This document shows, piece by piece, positions 15,297-23,865 of a DNA stretch of 64,000 nt. The DNA is from Leucobacter sp042726155 (GTDB taxonomy: Bacteria > Actinomycetota > Actinomycetes > Actinomycetales > Microbacteriaceae). Each line of letters opens with the position of its first letter. Position 1 is the first letter of the stretch. Location: assembly GCF_042726155.1 (NCBI RefSeq), contig NZ_JBHXHV010000004.1:310001-374000 (forward strand). The letters run 5' to 3'. Under the pieces are notes generated by a model. The model had not been told where the DNA came from and searched no databases. It worked only from the letters and a program-made list of their open reading frames with translations. A program made the position numbers and the translations under genes.

Positions 15297-16232
15297 ATGA
15301 CGCAGAACGTGCCTACCGACCGCGACTCGATTCTCATCACGGCCGAGTCCCTCGCAGAACAGCTGCGCACGGAGCGCGCGCTGCACACCGAACCCACGCT
15401 TCCCACCGAACCCCCGCTCCCCGCCGCAGCCCCGCGCACGCGCCTGCTCGACGTGCGCTGGTCGTTGCCGCAGCCCGTCGGCAGGGCGGCATTCGCCGAG
15501 GGCCACATTCCGGGCGCGGTCTACGTCGACCTCGACACCGAACTCGCCCGGCACGGAAACGCCCAAGCCGCCCACGACCCGCGCGACGGGCGCCACCCGC
15601 TCCCCCACACCGCGCAGTTCCAGGCCGCCGCTCGATCCTGGGGTCTCCGGGAGCAGGATCAGGTCGTCGCCTACGACGGCGGGGGCAACCTTGCCGCGGC
15701 CCGCGTCTGGTGGCTGCTGCGCAATGCCGGGTTCGAGCGCGTGCGGCTGCTCGATGGGGCGCTTCCAGCGTGGGCCGCCGCCGGGTATCCGCTCGAAACC
15801 GGGGCCTCGGCGCCCACCCCGGGCGACGTCACCCTCGATCCGGGGCAGCTGGCCACCCTCGATCTCGCCGATGTCGCGGAGTTCGTCGCGTCGGGCGGCA
15901 CGCTGCTCGACGCCCGCGCCTCCGAACGGTTCACCGGCGAGACGGAGCCGATCGACCCCCGCGCAGGCCACATTCCGGGGGCGCGCAGCGCGCCAACGAC
16001 GGGCAATCTCGATGGGACGGGGCGATTCCTCGACGGTGCGGCGCTGCGCGAGCGGTTCGCGGGCGCGGGTGTCACGGACGATTCAGGGGTCGCCGCGTAT
16101 TGCGGATCGGGAATCACCGCGTCGCACACGGTTGTCGCGCTCGCGCTCGCGGGCTACGACGCCGCGCTCTTCCCGGGGTCGTGGTCACAGTGGTCGAACC
16201 ACGCCGAACTGCCGGTCGCAACCGGCCCGTAA
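15297..16232 (+). CDS. Sulfurtransferase, 3-mercaptopyruvate/thiosulfate type
   Basis: 311 aa, two rhodanese domains. The N-terminal inactive domain contains LLDVRWSLPQPVGRAAF and HIPGAVYVDLDTEL. The C-terminal catalytic domain contains LLDARASERFTGETEPIDP and the active-site loop YCGSGITASH with the nucleophilic Cys. CGSG(V/I)TA loops are typical of 3-mercaptopyruvate sulfurtransferases, whereas thiosulfate enzymes usually carry CRxGVT. It moves sulfane sulfur to thiols or cyanide in the cytosol. Leaderless start at ATG 15297. Ends one base before the convergent HAD gene. Confidence 0.9.
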   Translation: MTQNVPTDRDSILITAESLAEQLRTERALHTEPTLPTEPPLPAAAPRTRLLDVRWSLPQPVGRAAFAEGHIPGAVYVDLDTELARHGNAQAAHDPRDGRHPLPHTAQFQAAARSWGLREQDQVVAYDGGGNLAAARVWWLLRNAGFERVRLLDGALPAWAAAGYPLETGASAPTPGDVTLDPGQLATLDLADVAEFVASGGTLLDARASERFTGETEPIDPRAGHIPGARSAPTTGNLDGTGRFLDGAALRERFAGAGVTDDSGVAAYCGSGITASHTVVALALAGYDAALFPGSWSQWSNHAELPVATGP

Positions 16233-16233
16233 C

Positions 16234-17106
16234 CTAGCGCAGCACGGGGAAGCGATCGCGCAGTGCGGCCAGCAGGCCCACCTCGTCGATCGTTCCCGTG
16301 ACGCGGCTGGCTACGGCCTGCACATCGGGCACGGCCTGCCCCATCGCCACCGCGTCGCCCTGCTTCGCGGCCCACTGCAGCATTTCGATGTCGTTGCGTC
16401 CGTCGCCGGCCGCAAACACCTTCGAGGCACCAATGCCGAGGTGCGACGCGACGACCTCGAGCGCGCTCGCCTTCGTCACGCCATCGGGCGCGATATCGAG
16501 CCACGAGGTGCTGCCGACCGAGTACGACACGTGCGTCAAACCGAGTGTGCTGACGACGTCGAGGAACTCCTCGAGGCGGTGATCGGGTGAGACCACGACG
16601 ACGCGCGAGGCCTGCACGCCGAGCAACTCCTCAAACGGCACCCGACGCTGCTTCGCTGGCAGCGTGCCGGTCGGAATGTGCTCGGTGTAGAGGAACCCGC
16701 CGTCGGCAAGCTCAACCGCAAATCGCGCCGACACGAGCCGCGTGCGAATCTTCTGCAGCGCGAGACTCGGATCAAACGCCTCGACGAACTCACGTCGGTA
16801 CGCGCGGTGCGCGAGCGGATCGCGGCGCAGCGTCACCGCGCCGTTCGCCGACACCACCCACTCCGGGCGGATCCCGAGCCGCTCGACGATCGGCAGCGTG
16901 GCGTCTACCGAGCGCCCCGTGGCAATGACGACCTCGTGGCCGATTTCGTGCAGGGTGCGGATGGCGGCGGCGAGCTCAGCGTCGATGTGCCCGCCTGCGG
17001 CGTCGTCACCGGCGCCCTCGCCGAAACCGTGATTGAGCACGGTGCCGTCGAGATCGAGCGCGATGAGGTGGCGGTCAGCTGCGGGGACCCGGTTCGCTGT
17101 CGTCAC
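16234..17106 (-). CDS. HAD-superfamily (Cof/IIB type) phosphatase
   Basis: 290 aa. Motif I LIALDLDGTVLNHG (nucleophile Asp), motif II VVIATGRS, motif III Lys in TKASALEVV and motif IV AAGDGRNDIEML, with a large C2 cap between. This is the Cof-type family that dephosphorylates sugar phosphates or cofactors such as FMN and PLP. The gene starts 3 nt after serS on the same strand, a frequent actinobacterial pairing, so it is co-transcribed with serS. Confidence 0.9.
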   Translation of the reverse strand: MTTANRVPAADRHLIALDLDGTVLNHGFGEGAGDDAAGGHIDAELAAAIRTLHEIGHEVVIATGRSVDATLPIVERLGIRPEWVVSANGAVTLRRDPLAHRAYRREFVEAFDPSLALQKIRTRLVSARFAVELADGGFLYTEHIPTGTLPAKQRRVPFEELLGVQASRVVVVSPDHRLEEFLDVVSTLGLTHVSYSVGSTSWLDIAPDGVTKASALEVVASHLGIGASKVFAAGDGRNDIEMLQWAAKQGDAVAMGQAVPDVQAVASRVTGTIDEVGLLAALRDRFPVLR

Positions 17107-17109
17107 GGG

Positions 17110-18381
17110 CTATGCCCCCACGATCGGCGTCAGCACTTCGAGCCCGCCCAGGTACGGGCGCAGCGCCTCGGGAACGGTCACGCTGCCGTCCGCACGCTGA
17201 TGCGTTTCGAGAATCGCGACGATCCAGCGGGTGGTCGCGAGCGTGCCGTTCAGCGTCGCGACGGCCGCGGTCTTGCCGCTCTCCGTGCGATAGCGCGTCG
17301 CGAGGCGACGCGACTGGTACGTCGTACAGTTGCTGGTGGAGGTCAGCTCGCGGTACGCGTCTTGCGTCGGTACCCAGGCCTCGATGTCGAACTTGCGCGC
17401 GGCGCTTGAGCCGAGGTCGCCGGCCGCAACGTCGATCACGCGGTAGTGCAGGCCGAGCGCCTGCAGCATCTCTTCCTGGTAGCTCACCAGGCGGTCGTGC
17501 TCGGCCTCGGCGTCTGCCGGGTCGGTGTAGACGAACATCTCCAGCTTGTTGAACTGGTGCACGCGCAAAATGCCGCGGGTGTCTTTGCCGTGCGACCCCG
17601 CCTCGCTGCGGTAGCAGGTCGACCAGCCCGCATAGCGGATCGGGCCGTCCGCGATGTCGACGATCTCGTTGGAGTGGTACCCGGCGAGTGCGACCTCGCT
17701 CGTGCCGGTCAAGAACAGGTCTTGGGCCGGCAGGTGGTACACCTCGTCGGCGTGCTCGCCGAGGAACCCCGTGCCCTGCATAATCTCGGGCTTCACGAGC
17801 GTCGGCGTGATCAGCGGAATGAAGCCGTGCGTGAGAGCGCGGTCAAGCGCCATGTTCATGAGTGCGAGCTCGAGCCGTGCGCCGATACCGCGCAAGAAGT
17901 AGAAGCGAGCGCCCGACACCTTCGCGCCGCGCTCCATGTCGATCGCGCCGAGCAGCTCGCCGAGCTCGAGGTGGTCACGGGGCTCAAAGTCGAACGTCGG
18001 CTGCTCGCCGACCTCGCGCAGGGTGACGAAGTTCTCTTCGCCGCCCGCGGGCACGCCCTCGATCACGAGGTTCTCGATGCGCAGCGAAATCGCGTCGAAC
18101 TCGGCCTCGGCCTCCTTCGCGCGCGCATCAGCCGCCTTCACCGACGCAGCGAGCTGCTGCGCCTGGGCGATGAGCGCCGGCTTCTCCTCTTTCGAGGCGG
18201 ACTTCACGCGCTTGCCGAACTCGTTCTGCTCGGCGCGCAGCGACTCGAATTCGCCGAGCGCGGCGCGACGGCTCGCGTCTGCGGCGAGCGCCTGATCAAC
18301 CACCGCCTCATCGTTACCTCGGGCGCGCTGCGAGCGCTTCACGGCATCGGGATCGTTGCGGAGGAAGACTGGATCGATCAC
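17110..18381 (-). CDS. serS: Seryl-tRNA synthetase
   Basis: 423 aa, full length. The N-terminal coiled-coil tRNA-binding arm spans about residues 30-105. Class II motifs: motif 2 region YRSEAGSHGKDTRGILRVHQF and motif 3 NGTLATTRWIVAILE. Also GTSEVAL and ELTSTSNCTTYQSRRL of the active site. Charges tRNA-Ser with serine. GTG start, 7 nt after TAAGCT (18389-18394), so probably leaderless, although a GGGGAG stretch lies in the gap. Followed directly by a HAD phosphatase; divergent from the lipid kinase gene. Confidence 0.97.
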   Translation of the reverse strand: MIDPVFLRNDPDAVKRSQRARGNDEAVVDQALAADASRRAALGEFESLRAEQNEFGKRVKSASKEEKPALIAQAQQLAASVKAADARAKEAEAEFDAISLRIENLVIEGVPAGGEENFVTLREVGEQPTFDFEPRDHLELGELLGAIDMERGAKVSGARFYFLRGIGARLELALMNMALDRALTHGFIPLITPTLVKPEIMQGTGFLGEHADEVYHLPAQDLFLTGTSEVALAGYHSNEIVDIADGPIRYAGWSTCYRSEAGSHGKDTRGILRVHQFNKLEMFVYTDPADAEAEHDRLVSYQEEMLQALGLHYRVIDVAAGDLGSSAARKFDIEAWVPTQDAYRELTSTSNCTTYQSRRLATRYRTESGKTAAVATLNGTLATTRWIVAILETHQRADGSVTVPEALRPYLGGLEVLTPIVGA

Positions 18382-18388
18382 GCTCCCC

Positions 18389-18394
18389 AGCTTA
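18389..18394 (-). promoter_or_regulatory. -10 element for serS leaderless transcript
   Basis: TAAGCT on the minus strand, 7 nt before GTG 18381. Confidence 0.55.
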
Positions 18395-18427
18395 CCGGCG
18401 CACAGCCCCGGATTGCCTGCCCGGCAC

Positions 18428-18433
18428 TACGCT
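18428..18433 (+). promoter_or_regulatory. -10 element for leaderless transcript (gene at 18440)
   Basis: TACGCT, 6 nt before ATG 18440. Confidence 0.6.
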
Positions 18434-18439
18434 GGACGC

Positions 18440-19438
18440 ATGCCAGCTCCCACCGCGCACCACATCCCGTGCGCGGCAGTCGTGTATCACCCGTTAAAGA
18501 CGGATGTCGCGGCGCTCAAGACCGCCGTCGCCCACCGGGAGCAGACCGCTGGCTGGGGCGCCAGCCGCTGGTACGAGACTGCGGCCGAAGACGCGGGCGT
18601 CGCGGCGACGCGGCAGGCGATCGCCGACGGCGCCAACGTGGTGCTTGCGAGCGGCGGCGACGGCACGATCCGCGCGGTTTCTGAGGCCCTCCGAGGCACC
18701 GGGATCCCGCTCGCCGTCATCCCCCAGGGCACCGGCAATCTGCTGGCCCGCAACCTCGGCGCACCCCTCACCAAGGTTGACGACGTCGTGCGCGCCGCCT
18801 TCACCGGCAGCAACCGCGCGATCGATCTCGGCATCGTGCGCATCGTGCGCGAGGACGAATCAGAGACCGAACACGTGTTTCTCGTGCTCGCCGGCATGGG
18901 CCTCGACGCGCGCGCCATCTCGGCGACGAAGTCGACGCTCAAGAAGCGGCTCGGCTGGCTCGCCTACGTCGACGCTGGCGTGCGCACCATCATCAAGGAC
19001 CGGCCGCTGCAAATTCACTACTCGATCGATCGCTCGCCGGTGAAGCCGCTGTCGGTGTTCACGGTGATGATCGGCAACTGCGGGCTGATGCCGGGCGGGG
19101 TGCTCCTCATCCCCGAGGCGAAACTTGACGACGGCAAGCTCGACGTCGTCGCGTTGCACCCGCTGGGGCCCTTCTCGTGGTTGCGCATCTGGCGCAAGAT
19201 CGGGTGGGAGAACGGCGTGCTGCGCCGATCCCGCGCCGGTCGCAAGATCATCGACCTCGTGCGCGACACCCGCAGCGTCACCTACTTACGGGCCGAGCGC
19301 TACGCACTCGCGGTGGCGACGCCCGAACCGGTGCAGCTCGACGGCGACGACTTCGGGTACGCGCTGACGGTGAGCGGCGAGGTCGACCCGGGCGCGCTCA
19401 TCGTGCGCGTGTTGCCGGAGTGGCGCGTCGGGCTCTAA
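18440..19438 (+). CDS. Diacylglycerol/lipid kinase family protein
   Basis: 332 aa. Signature VLASGGDGTIRAV (GGDGT) and VIPQGTGNLLARNLG place it in the DAGK/YegS/sphingosine-kinase-like family, which phosphorylates membrane lipids with ATP. The C-terminal beta-sandwich includes GMGLDARAI, IGNCGLMPGG and VQLDGDDFGY. It would act at the inner face of the membrane. ATG 18440 is leaderless. Convergent with pheA with 26 nt between the stops. Confidence 0.9.
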   Translation: MPAPTAHHIPCAAVVYHPLKTDVAALKTAVAHREQTAGWGASRWYETAAEDAGVAATRQAIADGANVVLASGGDGTIRAVSEALRGTGIPLAVIPQGTGNLLARNLGAPLTKVDDVVRAAFTGSNRAIDLGIVRIVREDESETEHVFLVLAGMGLDARAISATKSTLKKRLGWLAYVDAGVRTIIKDRPLQIHYSIDRSPVKPLSVFTVMIGNCGLMPGGVLLIPEAKLDDGKLDVVALHPLGPFSWLRIWRKIGWENGVLRRSRAGRKIIDLVRDTRSVTYLRAERYALAVATPEPVQLDGDDFGYALTVSGEVDPGALIVRVLPEWRVGL

Positions 19439-19464
19439 CTGCCGCGCCACGGGTCCCCAGGCCG

Positions 19465-20424
19465 CTAGGCTTCGCCGTCGCGCGTGCCCTCGATGACACC
19501 GCGCAGCCAGTCGCGGGCGTCGCGGAACGTGTCGTCGTCGTGCACATCGCGGATCGTCGCGGTCACGCGATCGGCACGCGGATACGACCCCAGGAAGGTC
19601 ACCTTCGGGCTGAACCGCTTCACGCCGAGCAGGGCGTCGGCGACGCGCTCGTCTTTCACGTGCCCCTCGGCGTCGATCACGAAGCGGTAGCGTCCCATGC
19701 GGTCGCCGATCGGGCGCGACGCGAGCAGCGTCAGGTTCACGCCGCGCGCCGCGAACTGCTCAAGCAGGTCGAGCAGCGCGCCCGGGCGGTCCTCGGGCAG
19801 CTCGACGATGAGTGAGGTCTTGTCTGCGCCCGTCGGCTCCCCCACCGGCACGCTGCGGCTGACGAGCACGAACCGCGTCACGGCGTCGGGGTTCTCGGCG
19901 ATGCCCTCGGCGAGCACCTCGACGTCGTAGTGCTGCTCGATGCCCGGGGGCGCGATCGCCGCGTCGATGCCCTTTTCGGGATCAAAGAGATCGGCCGCGG
20001 CCTGCACATTGGACGTCGCGACCAAGTGCCGGTGAGACGGCGCGACCCCGTCGAGCCAGGCTCGGCACTGGGCGTAGGCGACCGGGTGGCCAGAGACGAC
20101 CTGCACATCGGCGAGCGCGGTGCCGCGCTTCGCGACGAGCACGAAGCGCACCGGCACGAGATACTCGCCCACAATGCGCAGACCCGGGATCGTCGCGAGC
20201 GCGTCTTGCGCCACCGTCACGCCGCCGTCGATCGAGTTCTCAATCGCGATCATCGCGGCGCTGCTCGCGCCGGTCACGACATCGTTGAGCGCCTCACCCA
20301 GGTTGTCGACCGGGTTCCACTCGTGACCCGCGGCCTCGGGCACCTGCTTCAGCGCGGCCTCGGTAAACGTTCCCGCCGGCCCCAAATAGGAGTATCGGCG
20401 GGGGGTCTCGGGGCTCTGCGACAT
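19465..20424 (-). CDS. pheA: Prephenate dehydratase
   Basis: 319 aa, monofunctional. The catalytic domain opens with YLGPAGTFTEAAL and contains IAIENSIDGGV and the catalytic TRF motif (DAVTRFVLVS). The C-terminal ACT domain (SLIVELPEDRPGALLDLLEQ) binds phenylalanine for feedback control. Converts prephenate to phenylpyruvate in Phe synthesis. Start ATG 20424 lies 7 nt after TATTCT (leaderless). Confidence 0.96.
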   Translation of the reverse strand: MSQSPETPRRYSYLGPAGTFTEAALKQVPEAAGHEWNPVDNLGEALNDVVTGASSAAMIAIENSIDGGVTVAQDALATIPGLRIVGEYLVPVRFVLVAKRGTALADVQVVSGHPVAYAQCRAWLDGVAPSHRHLVATSNVQAAADLFDPEKGIDAAIAPPGIEQHYDVEVLAEGIAENPDAVTRFVLVSRSVPVGEPTGADKTSLIVELPEDRPGALLDLLEQFAARGVNLTLLASRPIGDRMGRYRFVIDAEGHVKDERVADALLGVKRFSPKVTFLGSYPRADRVTATIRDVHDDDTFRDARDWLRGVIEGTRDGEA

Positions 20425-20431
20425 GCACCAC

Positions 20432-20437
20432 AGAATA
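20432..20437 (-). promoter_or_regulatory. -10 element for pheA leaderless transcript
   Basis: TATTCT on the minus strand, 7 nt before ATG 20424. Confidence 0.55.
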
Positions 20438-20499
20438 CCGGCCCTTGCGGGCGGCGCGGGCCGCGCGCGAACGGGCCGCGATCCGGCACCCGCGGCGTG

Positions 20500-22140
20500 T
20501 CAGCCCTCGAGCACTCGACCCACGAGCGCCTGCGCCGCCGCCTGCACCTCGGCGAGGTGATCGGCGCCGCGGAATGACTCCGCGTAGATTTTCATCACGT
20601 CTTCGGTGCCCGACGGTCGGGCGGCAAACCACGCGTGCTCGGTCTGCACCTTGAGGCCACCGATCGGCGCGCCATTGCCCGGAGCTTCGGTGAGAATGGC
20701 GGTGATGCGATCCCCCGCGAGTTCCGTGTCAGTGACGTCTTGCGGCGCGAGCGCGCCGAGGCGCGCCTTCTGCTCTGGAGTGGCAGCGGCGTCGATGCGG
20801 GCGTACGCCGGTTCGCCAAATTTCTCGGTCAGCTCGCGGTAGCGCTCTGACGGCGACTGACCCGTGACCGCCAAAATCTCGGCCGCGAGCAGTGCAAGCA
20901 GGATGCCGTCTTTGTCGGTGCTCCACGCGCTGCCGTCGAAGCAGAGGAACGACGCCCCCGCGCTCTCTTCGCCGCCGAACACCACGCTGCCGTCGGCGAG
21001 GCCGGGCACGAACCACTTGAACCCAACCGGCACCTCAAGCAGTTCGCGGCCGTGCGCGGCAACGACGCGGTCGATGATGCCCGACGAGACGAGCGTCTTG
21101 CCGATGCCAGCCTGCGCCGACCAGTCGGGGCGGTGCGCGAGCAGGTAATCGATCGCGACGGCGAGGTAGTGGTTCGGGTTCATGAGGCCGTCGGCGGTCA
21201 CGATGCCGTGGCGATCAGCGTCGGCGTCATTGCCAGTGATGATGGCGAACGGGCCGCGGAACGCATCGACCGTCGACATCACGTGCGCCGACGAGGGATC
21301 CATGCGGATCTTGCCGTCCCAGTCGAGGTGCATGAACTCCCAGCGCGGATCGACGCCCGGCCCGAGCACCGTGAGATCAATGTCGAGACGGTCGCGGATC
21401 GCCTCCCAGTAAGCGACGCTCGCTCCTCCCAGCGGGTGCACGGCGAGCGGCACCTTCGCCGTGCGGATCGCCTCGAGGTCGATCGCCTCGCCGATCGTGT
21501 CGACGTATGCGCTGAGGAAGTCGAAGCGCTCAACGCCCTCGGCGGCCTGCGCGCTCGCGCGCGGGATCTCTGTGCCTGCTTCGAGGAGCTCGTTCGCGCG
21601 GGCTGCGATCCACCCGGTCGCGTCGCCGTCGGCGGGGCCGCCGTGGGGCGGGTTGTACTTGAAACCGCCGTCGCGGGGCGGGTTGTGGCTCGGCGTTACG
21701 ACGATGCCGTCGGCGCGGGCCGGGTCATCAGCCGCGAGATCACGATTGTGGCGCAGGATCGCGTGGCTCAGAGCGGGGGTCGGTACGAAGGCCGCGTCGC
21801 CCTCGCCCGCCGGGGCGAGTACGCGCACGCCCGCGGCGAGCAGCACCTCGATAGCGGTCTGCTGGGCGGGGGCGGAGAGCGCGTGCGTGTCGGCGCCGAT
21901 GAACAGCGGGCCGGTGATGCCCTGCGCCGCCCGGTACTCGGCGATGGCCGCGCTGATGGCGGCGATGTGGGCCTCGTTGAAGGACGCGCTCAGCGCCGAC
22001 CCGCGATGGCCCGACGTACCAAAGACGACCCGCTGCGCCGTGACCGACGGATCGGGCACCACATCGAAGTAGGCCGCGAGCAGCTCGTCGACGTCGATCA
22101 GATCTTGCGCGCCCGCAGGCGCTCCCGCTCGTTCGTGCAT
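20500..22140 (-). CDS. pgm: Phosphoglucomutase (alpha-D-glucose phosphate-specific)
   Basis: 546 aa, full length for the bacterial alpha-PGM subfamily. Active-site phosphoserine loop TPSHNPPRDGGFKYNPPHGG, metal-binding GNDADADRHG, sugar-binding GEESAGASF and phosphate-binding RPSGTEDVMKIY. Interconverts glucose-1-P and glucose-6-P for glycogen and wall polysaccharide metabolism. ATG 22140 is preceded by GGAAGATGGGGG. Palindromic repeats follow upstream of its start in the intergenic space. Confidence 0.96.
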   Translation of the reverse strand: MHERAGAPAGAQDLIDVDELLAAYFDVVPDPSVTAQRVVFGTSGHRGSALSASFNEAHIAAISAAIAEYRAAQGITGPLFIGADTHALSAPAQQTAIEVLLAAGVRVLAPAGEGDAAFVPTPALSHAILRHNRDLAADDPARADGIVVTPSHNPPRDGGFKYNPPHGGPADGDATGWIAARANELLEAGTEIPRASAQAAEGVERFDFLSAYVDTIGEAIDLEAIRTAKVPLAVHPLGGASVAYWEAIRDRLDIDLTVLGPGVDPRWEFMHLDWDGKIRMDPSSAHVMSTVDAFRGPFAIITGNDADADRHGIVTADGLMNPNHYLAVAIDYLLAHRPDWSAQAGIGKTLVSSGIIDRVVAAHGRELLEVPVGFKWFVPGLADGSVVFGGEESAGASFLCFDGSAWSTDKDGILLALLAAEILAVTGQSPSERYRELTEKFGEPAYARIDAAATPEQKARLGALAPQDVTDTELAGDRITAILTEAPGNGAPIGGLKVQTEHAWFAARPSGTEDVMKIYAESFRGADHLAEVQAAAQALVGRVLEG

Positions 22141-22210
22141 GCCCCCATCTTCCCACGCGCTTGCGCCGCGGTGCGGCGGCGCGGCGCGGCGGGCGCCGCG
22201 ACTCGCCCTC

Positions 22211-22265
22211 GAGGCAACAGAAACTCCGCCTAAAACGCCGCTATGAACGGAGTTTCTGTCGCCTC
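22211..22265. repeat. Intergenic palindrome, family A copy 1
   Basis: Arms at 22211-22228 and 22248-22265 (18 bp, one mismatch; core CAGAAACTCCG / CGGAGTTTCTG) with a 19-nt loop starting CCTAAAACG. It lies between the pgm start and the RidA stop, beside copy 2. Confidence 0.8.
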
Positions 22266-22285
22266 CACTCGCGGGCCCCGTCGGG

Positions 22286-22336
22286 GGCGACAGAAAGTCC
22301 GCCTAAAACGCGCTGAGAAGCGGAGTTTCTGTCGCC
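22286..22336. repeat. Intergenic palindrome, family A copy 2
   Basis: Arms at 22286-22301 and 22321-22336 (GGCGACAGAAAGTCCG / CGGAGTTTCTGTCGCC, one mismatch), loop again starting CCTAAAACG. In tandem with copy 1. Positions 22341-22411 that follow are GC-only low-complexity sequence. Confidence 0.8.
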
Positions 22337-22411
22337 TCCAGCCGCGGGGCCCGGGGCGAGCCCGGGGCCCGGGGCCCGCGGCGAGCCCCGGGCGAGCCCG
22401 GGCGGGCCGCC

Positions 22412-22795
22412 CTAGCGGGTCGGGACCGCCGCTATCGCCGTCAGCTCGACCAGCATGGTCGGGCGAGCGAGGGCGGCGACGCCCACGGCGCAGCGCACGG
22501 GCACGACGTCGCCGAAGCGGCGCGCGTAAACCTCGTTGAACGCCGCGCGAGTGTTCGCGATGTCGCAGAGATAGATCGTGAGATGCGCGATGTCGCCGAG
22601 CCCGGCGCCAACCTTCCCCAGATCCGTGACGAGCGCATCAATGACGGCCTCGGACTGCGCCGTGATGCCCTCGACGAGCTCACCGTCTGCATCGACGGGG
22701 ATCACGGTCGTGTACGCCGTATTGCCGATCACGGTGACGTCAGACGAGAGCGCCCCGCCCGACTCGGCCGGAAAACGCTGAATGTTGCCGCTCAT
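22412..22795 (-). CDS. RidA-family (YjgF/UK114) protein
   Basis: 127 aa. RidA fold with TVIGNTAYTTVIPVDADGEL, a DLGKVGAGLGDIAHLTIYL helix and strand, and a conserved Arg in VPVRCAVGVAAL. RidA proteins hydrolyse reactive enamine/imine intermediates such as 2-aminoacrylate. ATG 22795 overlaps the preceding dipeptidase-like gene as ATGA, so it is the last gene of the IclR-linked operon. Its presence suggests that the pathway releases an enamine or imine. Confidence 0.9.
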   Translation of the reverse strand: MSGNIQRFPAESGGALSSDVTVIGNTAYTTVIPVDADGELVEGITAQSEAVIDALVTDLGKVGAGLGDIAHLTIYLCDIANTRAAFNEVYARRFGDVVPVRCAVGVAALARPTMLVELTAIAAVPTR

Positions 22796-23865
22796 GCCCG
22801 CGCCCCCTTCGGCTCGAATCCCTCGTCGTACAGTCGCTTCCAGTTGCCGTAGAACACTTGATGTGCCTCCTCTGCCGTCAGCAGGCCGCGCTCGACCGTG
22901 CGGTCGCGAACCTCGCCGAACTTGTGAAAATCGAAGTTGTCTATCCATGCCGCTGGCGGCGGTGCGATGTCGGGGCGTGAGGCCCCGAGCTGCACGCGAC
23001 GACTCCACCGTCCATTGCGCATCCAGGCGAGATTATCAGCCGGCGAATTCGGATCAAGGTCGGATCCATACGCTACGTGATCCACGCCGAGCAACTCGAC
23101 GTGCTTCGCGATGAGTTCGGCCGATCCGTCGAGCGTCGCCGCGTACTCACCCGCGATGTTGTTGTAGGTGCAGACGCCGAGCACGCCGCCTCCGGCGACA
23201 AGGGCGCGCAATACGTCGTCCCCCTTATTACGGGCGTGATCGTAGATTGAGCGCGCGTTCGCGTGGTTAATCGCGACGGGCCGGGTCGACGCCTCAATCG
23301 CCTCGAGCGACGTGCGCTCGCCGACGTGCGACAGGTCGACGAGCATGCCGACGCGATTCATCTCGTCGACGACCTCGTGGCCGAAGCGCGACAGCCCAGT
23401 GTCCACCGGCTCGTAGCAGGAGGATCCGATCGCGTTTTGAATGTTGTAGGTCAGTTGCACCACGCGCACGCCGAGGTTCCAGAAGTGCTCAATGAACCCG
23501 ATGCGGTCGTTAAAGAGCGACGAATTCTGCGTGCCGAGCACGATCGCCACGCGATTCGAAGCGACGGCCTCGTCAATGTCGGCTCCGCGCCGGGCGATGA
23601 GCGCGACGTCGCCGTGCTCACGCACGATGTCGTTCCACGTGGTCAGCACGTCCATCGTCTCGAGCGCGTCCTCCCAGAAAGAGGCGGTGATCGTGACGGC
23701 GCGCACGCCCCCGTCGCGCAGCTGCTCAAGCACCGCGCGATCGTAGCGGCCGCACTGCAGGCCATCGATCACTGCACCGCGCGCGGCAGCACTCTCGGCA
23801 GCACCCACGGGCGCAGCACTCACTGGCACAGCACCCGCGGCAGCACTGACTGGCGCCCCGCTCAC
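22792..23865 (-). CDS. Peptidase M19 (renal dipeptidase-like) protein with altered metal site
   Basis: 357 aa, GTG start overlapping the previous stop (GTGA). Family marks: LGVRVVQLTYNIQNAIGSS, EVVDEMNRVGMLVDLSH, INHANARSIYDHARNKGDD and AYGSDLDPN. However, the usual first metal pair H-x-D (DGHND) is replaced by IDGLQCGRYD, and the usual Glu ligand (EGG) is replaced by GTQNSS. The two later His and the Asp remain. A clade of M19-like proteins starting DGLQ seems to exist under dipeptidase names, by memory. The first 30 residues are Ala/Pro-rich low complexity with no convincing signal peptide. It may be a one-metal or non-dipeptidase hydrolase. Part of the IclR operon. Confidence 0.8.
   Translation of the reverse strand: MSGAPVSAAAGAVPVSAAPVGAAESAAARGAVIDGLQCGRYDRAVLEQLRDGGVRAVTITASFWEDALETMDVLTTWNDIVREHGDVALIARRGADIDEAVASNRVAIVLGTQNSSLFNDRIGFIEHFWNLGVRVVQLTYNIQNAIGSSCYEPVDTGLSRFGHEVVDEMNRVGMLVDLSHVGERTSLEAIEASTRPVAINHANARSIYDHARNKGDDVLRALVAGGGVLGVCTYNNIAGEYAATLDGSAELIAKHVELLGVDHVAYGSDLDPNSPADNLAWMRNGRWSRRVQLGASRPDIAPPPAAWIDNFDFHKFGEVRDRTVERGLLTAEEAHQVFYGNWKRLYDEGFEPKGARA

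Noticed and set aside
20829..22233. Open plus-strand frames antisense to pgm and serS
   Set aside because: High-GC third-position bias creates long antisense frames; the pgm and serS active-site motifs are on the minus strand.
22211..22336. Possible CRISPR repeats
   Set aside because: The repeats are palindromic pairs with short conserved loops at gene ends, not evenly spaced direct repeats with unique spacers, and there are no cas genes.
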